62,884 nucleotides of DNA from NCBI GenBank assembly GCA_947625415.1, contig CANQOG010000006.1, forward strand, positions 1 to 62,884, written 5' to 3'. Position numbers and translations under genes: made by a program. The first letter of the stretch is position 1; each line of letters opens with the position of its first letter. The notes below the pieces were generated by a model, which saw only the letters and a program-made list of their open reading frames with translations, ran no database searches and was not told the origin of the DNA. Positions 53,804 to 62,884 of the stretch are shown here, in pieces. Origin of the DNA: an uncultured Clostridia bacterium. Its GTDB lineage: Bacteria; Bacillota; Clostridia; TANB77; CAG-508.

Positions 53804-53956
53804 ATGAGAGAAGATAAGTTTGGAAGTATTACTTATGAAGGAAAGCTAGTCAATGTAGATACTGATGATATTGAAAAATTAAAATTTATTTCAAAAGATT
53901 TAAAAAATAAAAATGTAAAGTTAGAAGAGAAAATTGAAAAGATTTTTAAACAATAA
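53804..53956 (+). CDS. small ORF at the end of the helical-protein operon
   Basis: A 50-residue reading frame (MREDKFGSITYEGKLVNVDT, then DDIEKLKFISKDLKNKNVKL and EEKIEKIFKQ), 24 nt after the large helical gene and behind GGGAGAACGAC. The short beta-like start followed by a charged helix looks protein-like and fits the style of the two genes before it. No family recognised. Confidence 0.55.
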   Translation: MREDKFGSITYEGKLVNVDTDDIEKLKFISKDLKNKNVKLEEKIEKIFKQ

Positions 53957-53975
53957 AGATTTTTTAATAAAGCTC

Positions 53976-54004
53976 TTGACAAAGTAAATAAAAAGTTATA
54001 ATAT
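53976..54004 (+). promoter_or_regulatory. promoter of the hrcA operon
   Basis: Consensus TTGACA (53976-53981) with TAATAT at 53999-54004 (17-nt spacer) inside a TATAATAT stretch. CIRCE starts directly behind it. Confidence 0.65.
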
Positions 54005-54005
54005 A

Positions 54006-54032
54006 TTAGCAGTCCAAGATTAGGATTGCTAA
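54006..54032 (+). promoter_or_regulatory. CIRCE operator (HrcA binding site)
   Basis: TTAGCAGTC, a 9-nt spacer and GATTGCTAA: the 9-9-9 inverted repeat of CIRCE, with small departures from the usual TTAGCACTC/GAGTGCTAA that pair less perfectly. It sits between the promoter and hrcA, so HrcA represses its own operon until heat or misfolded protein removes it. Confidence 0.88.
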
Positions 54033-54067
54033 TTTTATTTTGTAAAAATAAAAAGGAATGTAAAAAT

Positions 54068-55108
54068 ATGAAATTAGATGAAAGAAAGAAAAAAATTCTT
54101 GGCGCTATAGTAGATGAATATATTCAAACTGCTGAACCAGTTAGTTCTGGAAGTTTATTAGAAAAAGACTATCTAAATTGTAGTAGTGCTACAATTAGAA
54201 ATGATATGGCAGAGCTTGAAAAAATAGGATTTTTAGAAAAAACTCATACATCAAGTGGTAGAATTCCTTCTCAAAAAGGATATAGATATTATGTTGATGA
54301 ACTTCTTAGAGAAGATACTCTTTCAAGAGCTGAAATTGCTTATATTAAAGAGAAATTAGAACAAAAGGTAAATGATTTAGAAGAGTTAACAAAAATTGCT
54401 ACATCTACTTTATCTGAAGTAACACATTATACTACAGTAGCAATTGGACCACAGGTTAATAAACATGTAATTGTTGATATAAAGTTTATTTTATTAGGCG
54501 CCAGACTTATGATGGCTGTAGTTCTTACTGATTCTGGAATAATTAGAGAGTCAATTATTAAGTTTGATGAAAATATTACACAAGAGCAAATTGATGATTT
54601 AGGAGTAATATTCAAAAATAAATTGCTTGGAAAATCTCTTGATGAAATAAATATTCCAATAGAAGAATTTATCACAGCTGAAATGAAAACTGGAATTGAG
54701 ATAATTAAAAAAATAATAAAAGAAATAAATAAACTTTTGAAAGAAACTGGCGGAAAGATGTATTTGGAAGGAACAAATAAAGTTGTAGATATGCCAGAAT
54801 TTCAGAATACAGATATTGCAAAAGAATTTTTGAATGTTTTAAATAATAAAAAAGTAGTATCAGATGTAATGAATACTGATTCAGAAATTGAGCAAGATAT
54901 AAATGTCTATATTGGTGCTGAATCAGAAAAAGAAGAACTTAAAAATTTTAGTTTAATTACTTTTAATCATTTAATTGAAGGAAAAGATATTGGAACAATT
55001 GGAATAATTGGTCCAACTAGAATGGATTATTCTAAAGTAATTGCTGTAATGAAATATATTAGTAAAAAATTAAATGATGATTTCAAAAAAGGTAAAAACT
55101 ATTCATAG
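54068..55108 (+). CDS. hrcA: heat-inducible transcription repressor HrcA
   Basis: A protein of 346 residues. The N-terminal winged helix is LDERKKKILGAIVDEYI, PVSSGSLLE and SSATIRNDMAELEKIGFLEKTHTSSGRIPS. The C-terminal ITFNHLIEGKDIGTIGIIGPTRMDYSKVI is typical. It binds CIRCE and is kept active by chaperones. I take ATG 54068; an in-frame TTG at 54026 lies within CIRCE and is unlikely. First gene of the hrcA-grpE-dnaK-dnaJ operon. Confidence 0.95.
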   Translation: MKLDERKKKILGAIVDEYIQTAEPVSSGSLLEKDYLNCSSATIRNDMAELEKIGFLEKTHTSSGRIPSQKGYRYYVDELLREDTLSRAEIAYIKEKLEQKVNDLEELTKIATSTLSEVTHYTTVAIGPQVNKHVIVDIKFILLGARLMMAVVLTDSGIIRESIIKFDENITQEQIDDLGVIFKNKLLGKSLDEINIPIEEFITAEMKTGIEIIKKIIKEINKLLKETGGKMYLEGTNKVVDMPEFQNTDIAKEFLNVLNNKKVVSDVMNTDSEIEQDINVYIGAESEKEELKNFSLITFNHLIEGKDIGTIGIIGPTRMDYSKVIAVMKYISKKLNDDFKKGKNYS

Positions 55109-55138
55109 AATTTATAGAATAATGAGAGGAGGGAAATA

Positions 55139-55687
55139 ATGGACGAAGCAAATAAAACAAATGAAGAACTAGAAGAAAAGAAAGAAACAAATGAACAAGA
55201 GGAAAAACAAGATATAAAAAATGAAGTAAAGCAAGAAGAAAATAAAACAAAATCAGAATCTACAAATTCTAATGAATTAGAAGAGTTAAATGATAGATAT
55301 AAACGTCTTTTTGCTGAATTTGAAAATTATAAAAAAAGAACACAAAAAGAAAGTTTAAGTAAAAGAGTTGAAATTACTGCAGATGTAGTTACATCAATTT
55401 TACCTGTTGTTGACAATTTAGAGAAAGCAGTAGAAGTTAAAATTGAAAATAACTCATATCAAGAAGGAATAAAACTCATATTAAGACAGTTGTCAGATGT
55501 TTTGAAGAAATTTGGAATGGAAGAAATTGAAACAGTAGGGCAACAATTTGACCCAGAACTTCATGAGGCTGTTAGCCATATTGAAGATTCAGAAAAAGGT
55601 TCAAATGAAATTGTTCAAGAATATAGAAAAGGCTACAAAATTGGAACAAAGGTGGTTCGTCATGCAATGGTAGTTGTAGCAAATTGA
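55139..55687 (+). CDS. grpE: nucleotide exchange factor GrpE
   Basis: A protein of 182 residues. An acidic, E/K-rich N-terminal coiled coil of about 55 residues is followed by the family's FAEFENYKKRTQKES, LPVVDNLEKAV, FGMEEIETVGQQFDPELHEAV and the beta-wing end GYKIGTKVVRHAMVVVAN. It releases ADP from DnaK. It ends at TGA, which shows UGA is a stop in this organism. The start follows GAGAGGAGGGAAAT. Confidence 0.94.
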   Translation: MDEANKTNEELEEKKETNEQEEKQDIKNEVKQEENKTKSESTNSNELEELNDRYKRLFAEFENYKKRTQKESLSKRVEITADVVTSILPVVDNLEKAVEVKIENNSYQEGIKLILRQLSDVLKKFGMEEIETVGQQFDPELHEAVSHIEDSEKGSNEIVQEYRKGYKIGTKVVRHAMVVVAN

Positions 55688-55808
55688 TTTTTCCTATAAG
55701 CTTCGCATTACATTGTTACGTTTCGCAATTTTTTCGTCGCCGTACCTTTGTACTGTCTCCTCGATAAATTGCTCACGTGCCTAGTATTGCTTGCTTCTAT
55801 AAAAAATC
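55686..55808. repeat. hairpin repeat element 1 (123 nt)
   Basis: A symmetric imperfect hairpin: outer GATTTTT/AAAAATC, inner GCAATTTTTTCG pairing CGATAAATTGC, and an exact centre GTAC-CTTT-GTAC at 55742-55753. It is much more GC-rich than nearby spacers. It is the likely sister of element 2 in opposite orientation. Confidence 0.65.
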
Positions 55809-55834
55809 AAAAAATTAAAAATAAAATTAAAAAA

Positions 55835-55956
55835 GTTTTGATGAGAATTTTTATTTAGTAAGGCATACGAAAGCAATATTCAATGAGGCGTACAAAGGTA
55901 CGTTGATTTGAAATTGATTGAGCAGTAACGCAGATAAATGAAATTCTCATCAAAAC
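55835..55956. repeat. hairpin repeat element 2 (122 nt)
   Basis: Perfect 16-bp outer arms GTTTTGATGAGAATTT (55835-55850) and AAATTCTCATCAAAAC (55941-55956), partial pairing inside and a centre GTAC-AAAG-GTAC at 55890-55901. The length and apex match element 1 (CTTT is the complement of AAAG). It ends 18 nt before dnaK. Confidence 0.7.
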
Positions 55957-55968
55957 GGAAAGAGGTAA

Positions 55969-57825
<1,857 letters not shown>

Positions 57826-57844
57826 TTTTAAGAAGGGAAATTAG

Positions 57845-58993
57845 ATGGCAGGTAAAAGAGATTATTATGAGGTTTTAGGTGTTTCAAAGACTGCTACCGA
57901 TGACGAACTAAAAAAGGCATATAGAAAACTAGCCAAAAAATATCATCCTGATGCCAATCCTGACAACAAAGAAGAAGCAGAAAGCAAATTTAAAGAAGTT
58001 AATGAGGCATACGAAACTTTGTCTGACAAACAAAAAAGAAAATTGTATGATACTTATGGTTTTGATGGTCCAAATATGGGTGGAGCAAATGGTGGAGGAT
58101 ACTATTCGTATGGCTCTGGCTTCGATGGATTTAGTGGGTTTAGCGATTTTAGTGATTTAGGAGATATTTTTTCTTCATTCTTTGGTGGAGGAAGAGGGGG
58201 AAGCTCAAGAACTAGAAACACAGCTGAAAAAGGAGCTGATTTAAAAGTTGCAATAGACATTACTTTTAAAGAATCATATACTGGTGTTGAGAAAGAAATT
58301 TCGATTAATAGAAATGAAATTTGCCCAGACTGTAAAGGTAATGGTTGTAGTAAAGGAACATCTCCTACAAAATGTACAGTTTGTGGTGGAAAAGGAACTA
58401 TAAGGCAAGTATCTTCAACACTATTTGGTCAAGTTGCTACACAAAGAACTTGTTCTAATTGTGGTGGAACTGGAAGCATTATTTCAAATCCATGCCCAAC
58501 TTGTAGAGGCAAAGGGATTGTTAAAAAAGCTAAAAAGCTTAAAATTAGAATTCCTGAAGGAATTGATGATGGTCAACCAATAATTTTGAAAAATGAGGGA
58601 GAGCCTGGAAAAAATGGTGGACCAAATGGAGATTTATACATAGTAGTTAGAGTAAAAAAAGATGGATTATATTCAAGAAGAGCAGAACATGTTCTTTGTG
58701 AAATTCCAATTACATTTACAACAGCTACTTTGGGTGGAGAAATTGAAATTCCAATGGTTGATGGAACAAAAGAAAAATATAGTATTCCAGAGGGAACTGC
58801 TACAAATACTAAATTTTCGATTAAGAATAAAGGATTTAAAAGTTTAAATGGAAACTGGAGAGGTGATTTTGTATTTACAGTTGTTGTTCAAGTTCCAAAA
58901 AGACTTACTTCTGAGCAAAGAAGTTTACTTTTAGAGCTTGCTAAAACAATGAATGAACAGCCCCCTTTAAAGAAAAGAGGCATTTTTGGATAA
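57845..58993 (+). CDS. dnaJ: co-chaperone DnaJ (Hsp40)
   Basis: A protein of 382 residues, type A. J domain with [20 protein letters not shown] and the HPD motif in [10 protein letters not shown], then a Gly/Phe-rich linker. Zinc modules are [24 protein letters not shown] and CPTCRGKG, followed by the C-terminal substrate domains ([29 protein letters not shown]). It stimulates the DnaK ATPase. It starts 20 nt after dnaK behind AAGAAGGGAAA. Confidence 0.96.
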   Translation: MAGKRDYYEVLGVSKTATDDELKKAYRKLAKKYHPDANPDNKEEAESKFKEVNEAYETLSDKQKRKLYDTYGFDGPNMGGANGGGYYSYGSGFDGFSGFSDFSDLGDIFSSFFGGGRGGSSRTRNTAEKGADLKVAIDITFKESYTGVEKEISINRNEICPDCKGNGCSKGTSPTKCTVCGGKGTIRQVSSTLFGQVATQRTCSNCGGTGSIISNPCPTCRGKGIVKKAKKLKIRIPEGIDDGQPIILKNEGEPGKNGGPNGDLYIVVRVKKDGLYSRRAEHVLCEIPITFTTATLGGEIEIPMVDGTKEKYSIPEGTATNTKFSIKNKGFKSLNGNWRGDFVFTVVVQVPKRLTSEQRSLLLELAKTMNEQPPLKKRGIFG

Positions 58994-59040
58994 ATATTAA
59001 AGCAAATTACTTTTATAGTAATTGTTAAATTTTAGAGAGT

Positions 59041-59069
59041 TTGCAAAGCTATTGGTTTAATGATATAAT
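59041..59069 (+). promoter_or_regulatory. promoter of the 273-residue helical protein gene
   Basis: TTGCAA (59041-59046), a 17-nt spacer and TATAAT (59064-59069). Confidence 0.6.
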
Positions 59070-59121
59070 TAAAATGAAGTTTGTTAAATAAACAAATGAT
59101 TAAAATAAGGGGGAGCAAACT

Positions 59122-59943
59122 ATGGATGCTGAAAGTTTAAAAAGAGATTTAGAAGATTTAAGAAAAGAGTTTAATAATGAGATATCAAAAAAAGGTTGGG
59201 AAGATTTTGATAATATTAAGTCTGAAATTTATAGAGTTATAGAAAAATTTAAAACGAAAATGGTACAAGATTTAAAAGAAATGAAATTAACAGAACATAA
59301 TGTGGCAAGAGCAGCAATGGAATTTCTGGAAGGAAATCAAATAGAAAAAGAGATAGATGATTTTAATGAGCGATTGGTATATGACTTAATTTCGGGTTTT
59401 GTTAATGAAAATATAAGGCAAAATGGTAAAAATAGAGATGTTTTAAATCAAGAGACTAGTAGACTAAAACATATTGAAGAAGGACCTTCTAAGAATGAAG
59501 AAGAAAAAAAATCACAGGAAAATATAGAAGAGGGATTTTCTAAAAATTCAAAAGAGAAAAAATTAAATGTTGAACATTTATCTAAATCAAATCCTGAATT
59601 AAATAAAGGTATTTATCATTTTCAACAATTGATGAATGGATTATTTGATAATGTGAAAGCTAAAATACTTAGAAGTGACACACTTAATAGTGATAAAGAA
59701 AAAGAAAAATATATAGAAGAATTAAATTATAGGTTTTCAAAAAATAGAGAAAATACTTCTAATGATTATATAGGAGTAATGTATTCATTTATTAATAGAC
59801 TATATAGAGATTTTAAAACATTAGACTTGAAATATGACGATAAAATATCAGAAAAATTATCTCAGCTTGAATTAGATAAAATGTTTTCAAATTCTAAAGA
59901 ACCAAAAAGTAGTGGTGCATTAAGTGTTGATGAAATTGTATAA
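59122..59943 (+). CDS. charged helical protein of unknown function
   Basis: A protein of 273 residues, hydrophilic, mostly helical. In the middle a 20-residue motif appears twice (IEEGPSKNEEEKKSQEN, then IEEGFSKNSKEKKLN), so there was an internal duplication. N-terminal SLKRDLEDLRKEFNNEISKKG could form a coiled coil. In style it resembles the two helical proteins before hrcA (51284 and 52041), with no clear sequence match. Own promoter, GGGGGAGC ribosome site and terminator. Confidence 0.6.
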   Translation: MDAESLKRDLEDLRKEFNNEISKKGWEDFDNIKSEIYRVIEKFKTKMVQDLKEMKLTEHNVARAAMEFLEGNQIEKEIDDFNERLVYDLISGFVNENIRQNGKNRDVLNQETSRLKHIEEGPSKNEEEKKSQENIEEGFSKNSKEKKLNVEHLSKSNPELNKGIYHFQQLMNGLFDNVKAKILRSDTLNSDKEKEKYIEELNYRFSKNRENTSNDYIGVMYSFINRLYRDFKTLDLKYDDKISEKLSQLELDKMFSNSKEPKSSGALSVDEIV

Positions 59944-59963
59944 AATTTTATATAAATGGTCTA

Positions 59964-60000
59964 AAAAAGATTAACTGAAATAACGGTTAATCTTTTTATT
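59964..60000 (+). terminator. intrinsic terminator
   Basis: 14-bp stem AAAAAGATTAACTG / CGGTTAATCTTTTT (59964-59977 and 59984-59997) with loop AAATAA. Confidence 0.85.
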
Positions 60001-60005
60001 TTTGC

Positions 60006-60034
60006 TTGACGTCAAAAAAGGTTTTTGATAAAAT
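60006..60034 (+). promoter_or_regulatory. promoter of recD2
   Basis: TTGACG (60006-60011), a 17-nt spacer and TAAAAT (60029-60034). Confidence 0.65.
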
Positions 60035-60076
60035 GTAAAAAGCAAACATATTTTTGAAAAGATGAAAGGAGAAGCC

Positions 60077-62310
60077 GTGGAAATTAAAGGGCAAGTTGCT
60101 GAGTTTATTTATAAAAATGATTCAAATAGTTATACTATAGCGTTACTTGAACAAGATAACGGAGATTATATTACAGTTGTAGGGTATCTACCTTTTATAG
60201 AAGAGGGAGATACTTTAAAATTGCTTGGAAAAATGGTAGTTCATCAAGAATATGGTGAGCAATTTAAAATAGATACATTTGAAAAACTTATGCCAGAAAA
60301 TACCAAGGCTTTAGAAAAATATTTAGGTAGTGGCGCAATTAAAGGCGTTGGACCAGCTACAGCTGAAAGAATAATTAAAAAATTTGGTGATGATACTATA
60401 AATATTTTTAAATTTGAACCATTGCGTTTAGCTGAAGTTAAAGGTATCAGTAAAGATAGAGCTTATGAAATTGGTGAGGAATTTAATGAAAAATGGGAAT
60501 TATGGCAAATTGTTGGATTTCTTGAAAAATTCGGAGTTAGTAGTAATAATAGTAAAAGAGTTTATGATGCACTAGGAAAAGATGCAGTTCAAAAAATCGA
60601 AGAAAATCCTTATGTTTTAATAGATATAGTGTATGGAATTGATTTTAATAAAATTGATAAAATTGCTCTTAGTCTTGGAATTTCTAAAAATAATGATGAT
60701 AGAATTAAAAGTGGAATAAAGTATGCGCTTTTAACTAGTAGTTATAATGGAAATTTATGTGTGAAAAAAGAGAATTTAGAAGAATTTATTTCTCAAAATT
60801 TAGAAGTAAGTGAAGAAGAAATTGAAAATAATCTAATAAATTTGAAGGTTCAAGAAGAAATTGTAGTTGAAGAAAGAGAAACTGGAGGAACTTGGATTTA
60901 TTTATACCCAATGTATAAGGTTGAAAAAAATATTTCTGAAAGACTTATAGCAATTAAAAACTCTAGAAATATAAAATTTATTAAAAGCTTTGAAAAAGAT
61001 TTAAATTCACAAGAAAGTATATTAGGTATAAAACTTTCTGAAATGCAAATAGAAGCAATTAATCAAATAAATGATAACAATGTTTCAATAATTACTGGTG
61101 GACCTGGAACTGGAAAAACTACAATTATAAAAGTTTTACTTGAAATATATAAATTACATGGAAGGAAAGTTGTGTTATGCGCGCCAACTGGTAGAGCTGC
61201 TAAAAGAATGAGTGAAGCTACTGGCGAAGATGCTAAAACAATTCATAGACTTTTGGAAATTGGAAAAATTGAAGATGATAAAATTCATAATGTTGATGTA
61301 AATGTTACTCCTATTGATGGAGATGTTATTATTATAGATGAAATGAGTATGGTAGACAGTTTTCTTATGAATTATATTGTAAAAGCAATTTATTTAGGAA
61401 GTAAAGTTGTGTTAGTGGGAGATAGTAATCAGCTTCCAGCAGTTGGTCCTGGAAATATTTTACAAGATTTAATAGAGTCTGGAAAATTTGCAACTGTTTC
61501 ATTAAATAAAATTTTTAGACAGGCTGCTAAAAGTAAGATAATTGTAAATTCTCACAATGTAAATCAAGGAATAAGTTTTATTGGTAATAATTCTAAAAAT
61601 GAGGAAAGCTTGGAAGACTTTTTTTATATTAATGAGCAGGCTCAGGAAAATATGTTAAATCAGGTTTTATCGCTATGTAATGGAAGACTTAAAAATTACG
61701 GTAATTATGACTTTTTTAAGTCAATTCAAGTATTGACACCAACTAAAAAAGGAATTCTTGGAACAAAAGAGCTAAATAATAATTTGCAAAATATATTAAA
61801 TCCTAAATCATCTGAAAAGTTAGAAAAACAGTACGGTCAAGTTGTGTTTCGTGAAGGTGATAGAGTTATGCAGGTTAAAAATAATTATGATATTTATTGG
61901 GAAAAAGGCTCAAGTGATAGTTTCAAGACTTATGAAAATGGAACAGGAATTTTTAATCGGAGAGCTTGGAAGAATTACGAAGATAAATATGCAAGATAAG
62001 AATATGGAGGTAGAATTTGATGATGATAAAAGAGCTTGGTATTTGTTTTCAGAACTTGAAGAACTAGAACTTGCGTATGCAATTACAATTCATAAAGCTC
62101 AGCGGAAGTGAATTTGATGTTGTGGTAATGGTTATTCCATGGGCTTCAAATATGTTGCTTACGAGAAATTTACTATATACAGGAATGACAAGAGCAAAAA
62201 AATTGTTAGTTACTATAAGTAATAATAAAATAATTGAGTCAATGATTAATAATTTAGATGTAAAAAAACGAAATACAGGTTTATTATATAAATTGCAAAA
62301 TTTAGATTAA
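60077..62310 (+). CDS. recD2: RecD2-type ATP-dependent DNA helicase, read through two CGG +1 shifts
   Basis: A 5'-3' helicase of superfamily 1B, 743 residues from GTG 60077. I prefer this start since AAAGGAGAAG precedes it; an ATG at 60062 would include that site. It has helix-hairpin-helix repeats (GAIKGVGPATAERIIKKFG), Walker A GGPGTGKTTI, Walker B VIIIDEMSMVD and GDSNQLPAVGPGN. CGG 61958-61960 (AAT CGG A) gives IFNGELGRITKIN, and CGG 62103-62105 (CAG CGG A) gives TIHKAQGSEFDVVVMV, the conserved motif V region. The second straight frame stops at once (AAG TGA). Confidence 0.92.
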
Positions 62311-62342
62311 AAGAAATTCTAGAAAAGGATTTCTTTTTTTTG
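62311..62342 (+). terminator. terminator of recD2
   Basis: AGAAAT (62312-62317) pairs ATTTCT (62329-62334), followed by a run of T. Confidence 0.65.
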
Positions 62343-62354
62343 TCATAAAATAAC

Positions 62355-62884
62355 ATGGTCACAGTCATTGTCCTACTTATACTTGCTGGAGTCTCACTAA
62401 ATGCAATAATTGGAGAAAATGGGATAATAACAAATGCATTGGATGCAAGATTATTAAGTCAGTATTCAATATATAAAGAAGAGATGGATATAAATTTAAG
62501 TGAAAGTATAACTTGCTCTGGTATAGAAATGAAAAAGTATATGAAATCAATGGATGAAAAAGATATAGATAAATTTTTAGTATTAAATGGGAAACTAATG
62601 TTTATAGGAAATGATGATTATGAGAGAAAAATCGCAGAAGATGCAGGAATAGATACATCATTAAGTAATGGGAATTTTTCAGTAGAAGATTTAAAAGTAT
62701 TGGCTGGAAGTGTATTATCACTTGGAAACGAAGTTGAAGTACCAGTTGGAGATAATGGAGAATCACCAGAAGAATTAGTAGGAACAAGGTTATATGATAA
62801 GGTACCTCAAAATGAAGATAAGTGGGACATAGTAATAGAGTATAATGAAAGTAATGAGAAAATAAAGACACATGGAACAGGATA
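62355..62884 (+). CDS. pilin-like protein, partial at the window edge, start uncertain
   Basis: An open frame of 176 codons that runs off the end. It begins MVTVIVLLILAGVSLNAIIG and continues with ENGIITNALDAR, the hydrophobic helix shared by type IV pilin-like proteins of gut Clostridia ('GITLIALVVTIIVLLILAGVSL...'). The leader and prepilin cleavage site are missing, and there is no ribosome site before the ATG. It may be a 5'-truncated fragment brought next to recD2. The rest is a mixed, acidic domain with VGDNGESPEELVG. Confidence 0.55.
   Translation, partial: MVTVIVLLILAGVSLNAIIGENGIITNALDARLLSQYSIYKEEMDINLSESITCSGIEMKKYMKSMDEKDIDKFLVLNGKLMFIGNDDYERKIAEDAGIDTSLSNGNFSVEDLKVLAGSVLSLGNEVEVPVGDNGESPEELVGTRLYDKVPQNEDKWDIVIEYNESNEKIKTHGTG

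Overview
The window is an AT-rich, gene-dense chromosomal segment of a low-GC Gram-positive bacterium, most likely an uncultivated gut Clostridia (Bacillota). The signs are a CIRCE/HrcA heat-shock operon, a valS T-box, WhiA, VanW-type and phosphodiester-glycosidase exported proteins, a probable 6S RNA, a Spo0A-C-like regulator and strong AAGGAGG-type ribosome binding sites. UGA is a normal stop (grpE ends on it).

The outstanding signal is a recoding pattern. In 14 genes the frame is broken 19 times, always in the same way: one extra C sits exactly at a codon boundary before a glycine codon GGA or GGT. The ribosome therefore meets an in-frame CGG and must move +1 (C|GGN) to restore the conserved protein. 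Sites by first base of CGG: mntP 7407, murE 8874, dapL 9500, metallopeptidase/VWA gene 16626, pyrC 25374, pyrF 26117, pyrD 27228, valS 31666, prfB 38255, 38265 and 38473, vanW-like 39946, 40268 and 40971, prmC 49084, whiA 49327, unknown gene 52025, recD2 61958 and 62103. Reading by eye I found no in-frame CGG that is read as arginine, while CGT, CGC and CGA are ordinary Arg codons and out-of-phase CGG triplets are common and harmless. This suggests that CGG has lost its arginine tRNA and that CGGN is read as a four-base glycine codon, or that C is skipped. CDS coordinates below are given across the shifts.

Layout. 1-5.3 kb: DUF1653 and DUF362 proteins, then a reverse-strand trio (PstS-like lipoprotein and two tandem DUF3298-like membrane-anchored proteins). 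5.4-12.1 kb: asnS, mntP, murE, dapL, an HD hydrolase and asd (DAP/lysine and cell wall). 12.1-19.9 kb: a tandemly duplicated accessory locus of a lectin-like/MoxR AAA+ ATPase, a Walker-A-less mini-AAA protein and a metallopeptidase-VWA protein; the second copy has lost two genes by short-repeat deletions. 20-24 kb: membrane protein, pnp, GT2 glycosyltransferase. 24.1-28.1 kb: pyrC-pyrF-pyrK-pyrD. 28.2-30.2 kb: membrane protein, LemA, DUF3137. 30.3-37.3 kb: T-box and valS, a membrane-tethered sigma-like factor, a Spo0A-C-like protein, two paralogous membrane proteins split by a GC-rich secreted-protein cassette, and comF. 37.4-47.9 kb: prfB, phosphodiester glycosidase, VanW protein, trmB, a Gld-type ABC exporter, an MBL hydrolase, a radical SAM protein. 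48-51.2 kb: 6S RNA, prmC, whiA, hemW. 51.3-60 kb: charged helical proteins of unknown function around hrcA-grpE-dnaK-dnaJ. 60-62.9 kb: recD2 and a pilin-like partial gene.

Most of the shifted genes are essential or central (RF2, ValRS, MurE, DapL, pyrimidine synthesis), so the recoding must be efficient. RF2 itself needs three shifts, two of them around its catalytic GGQ motif.
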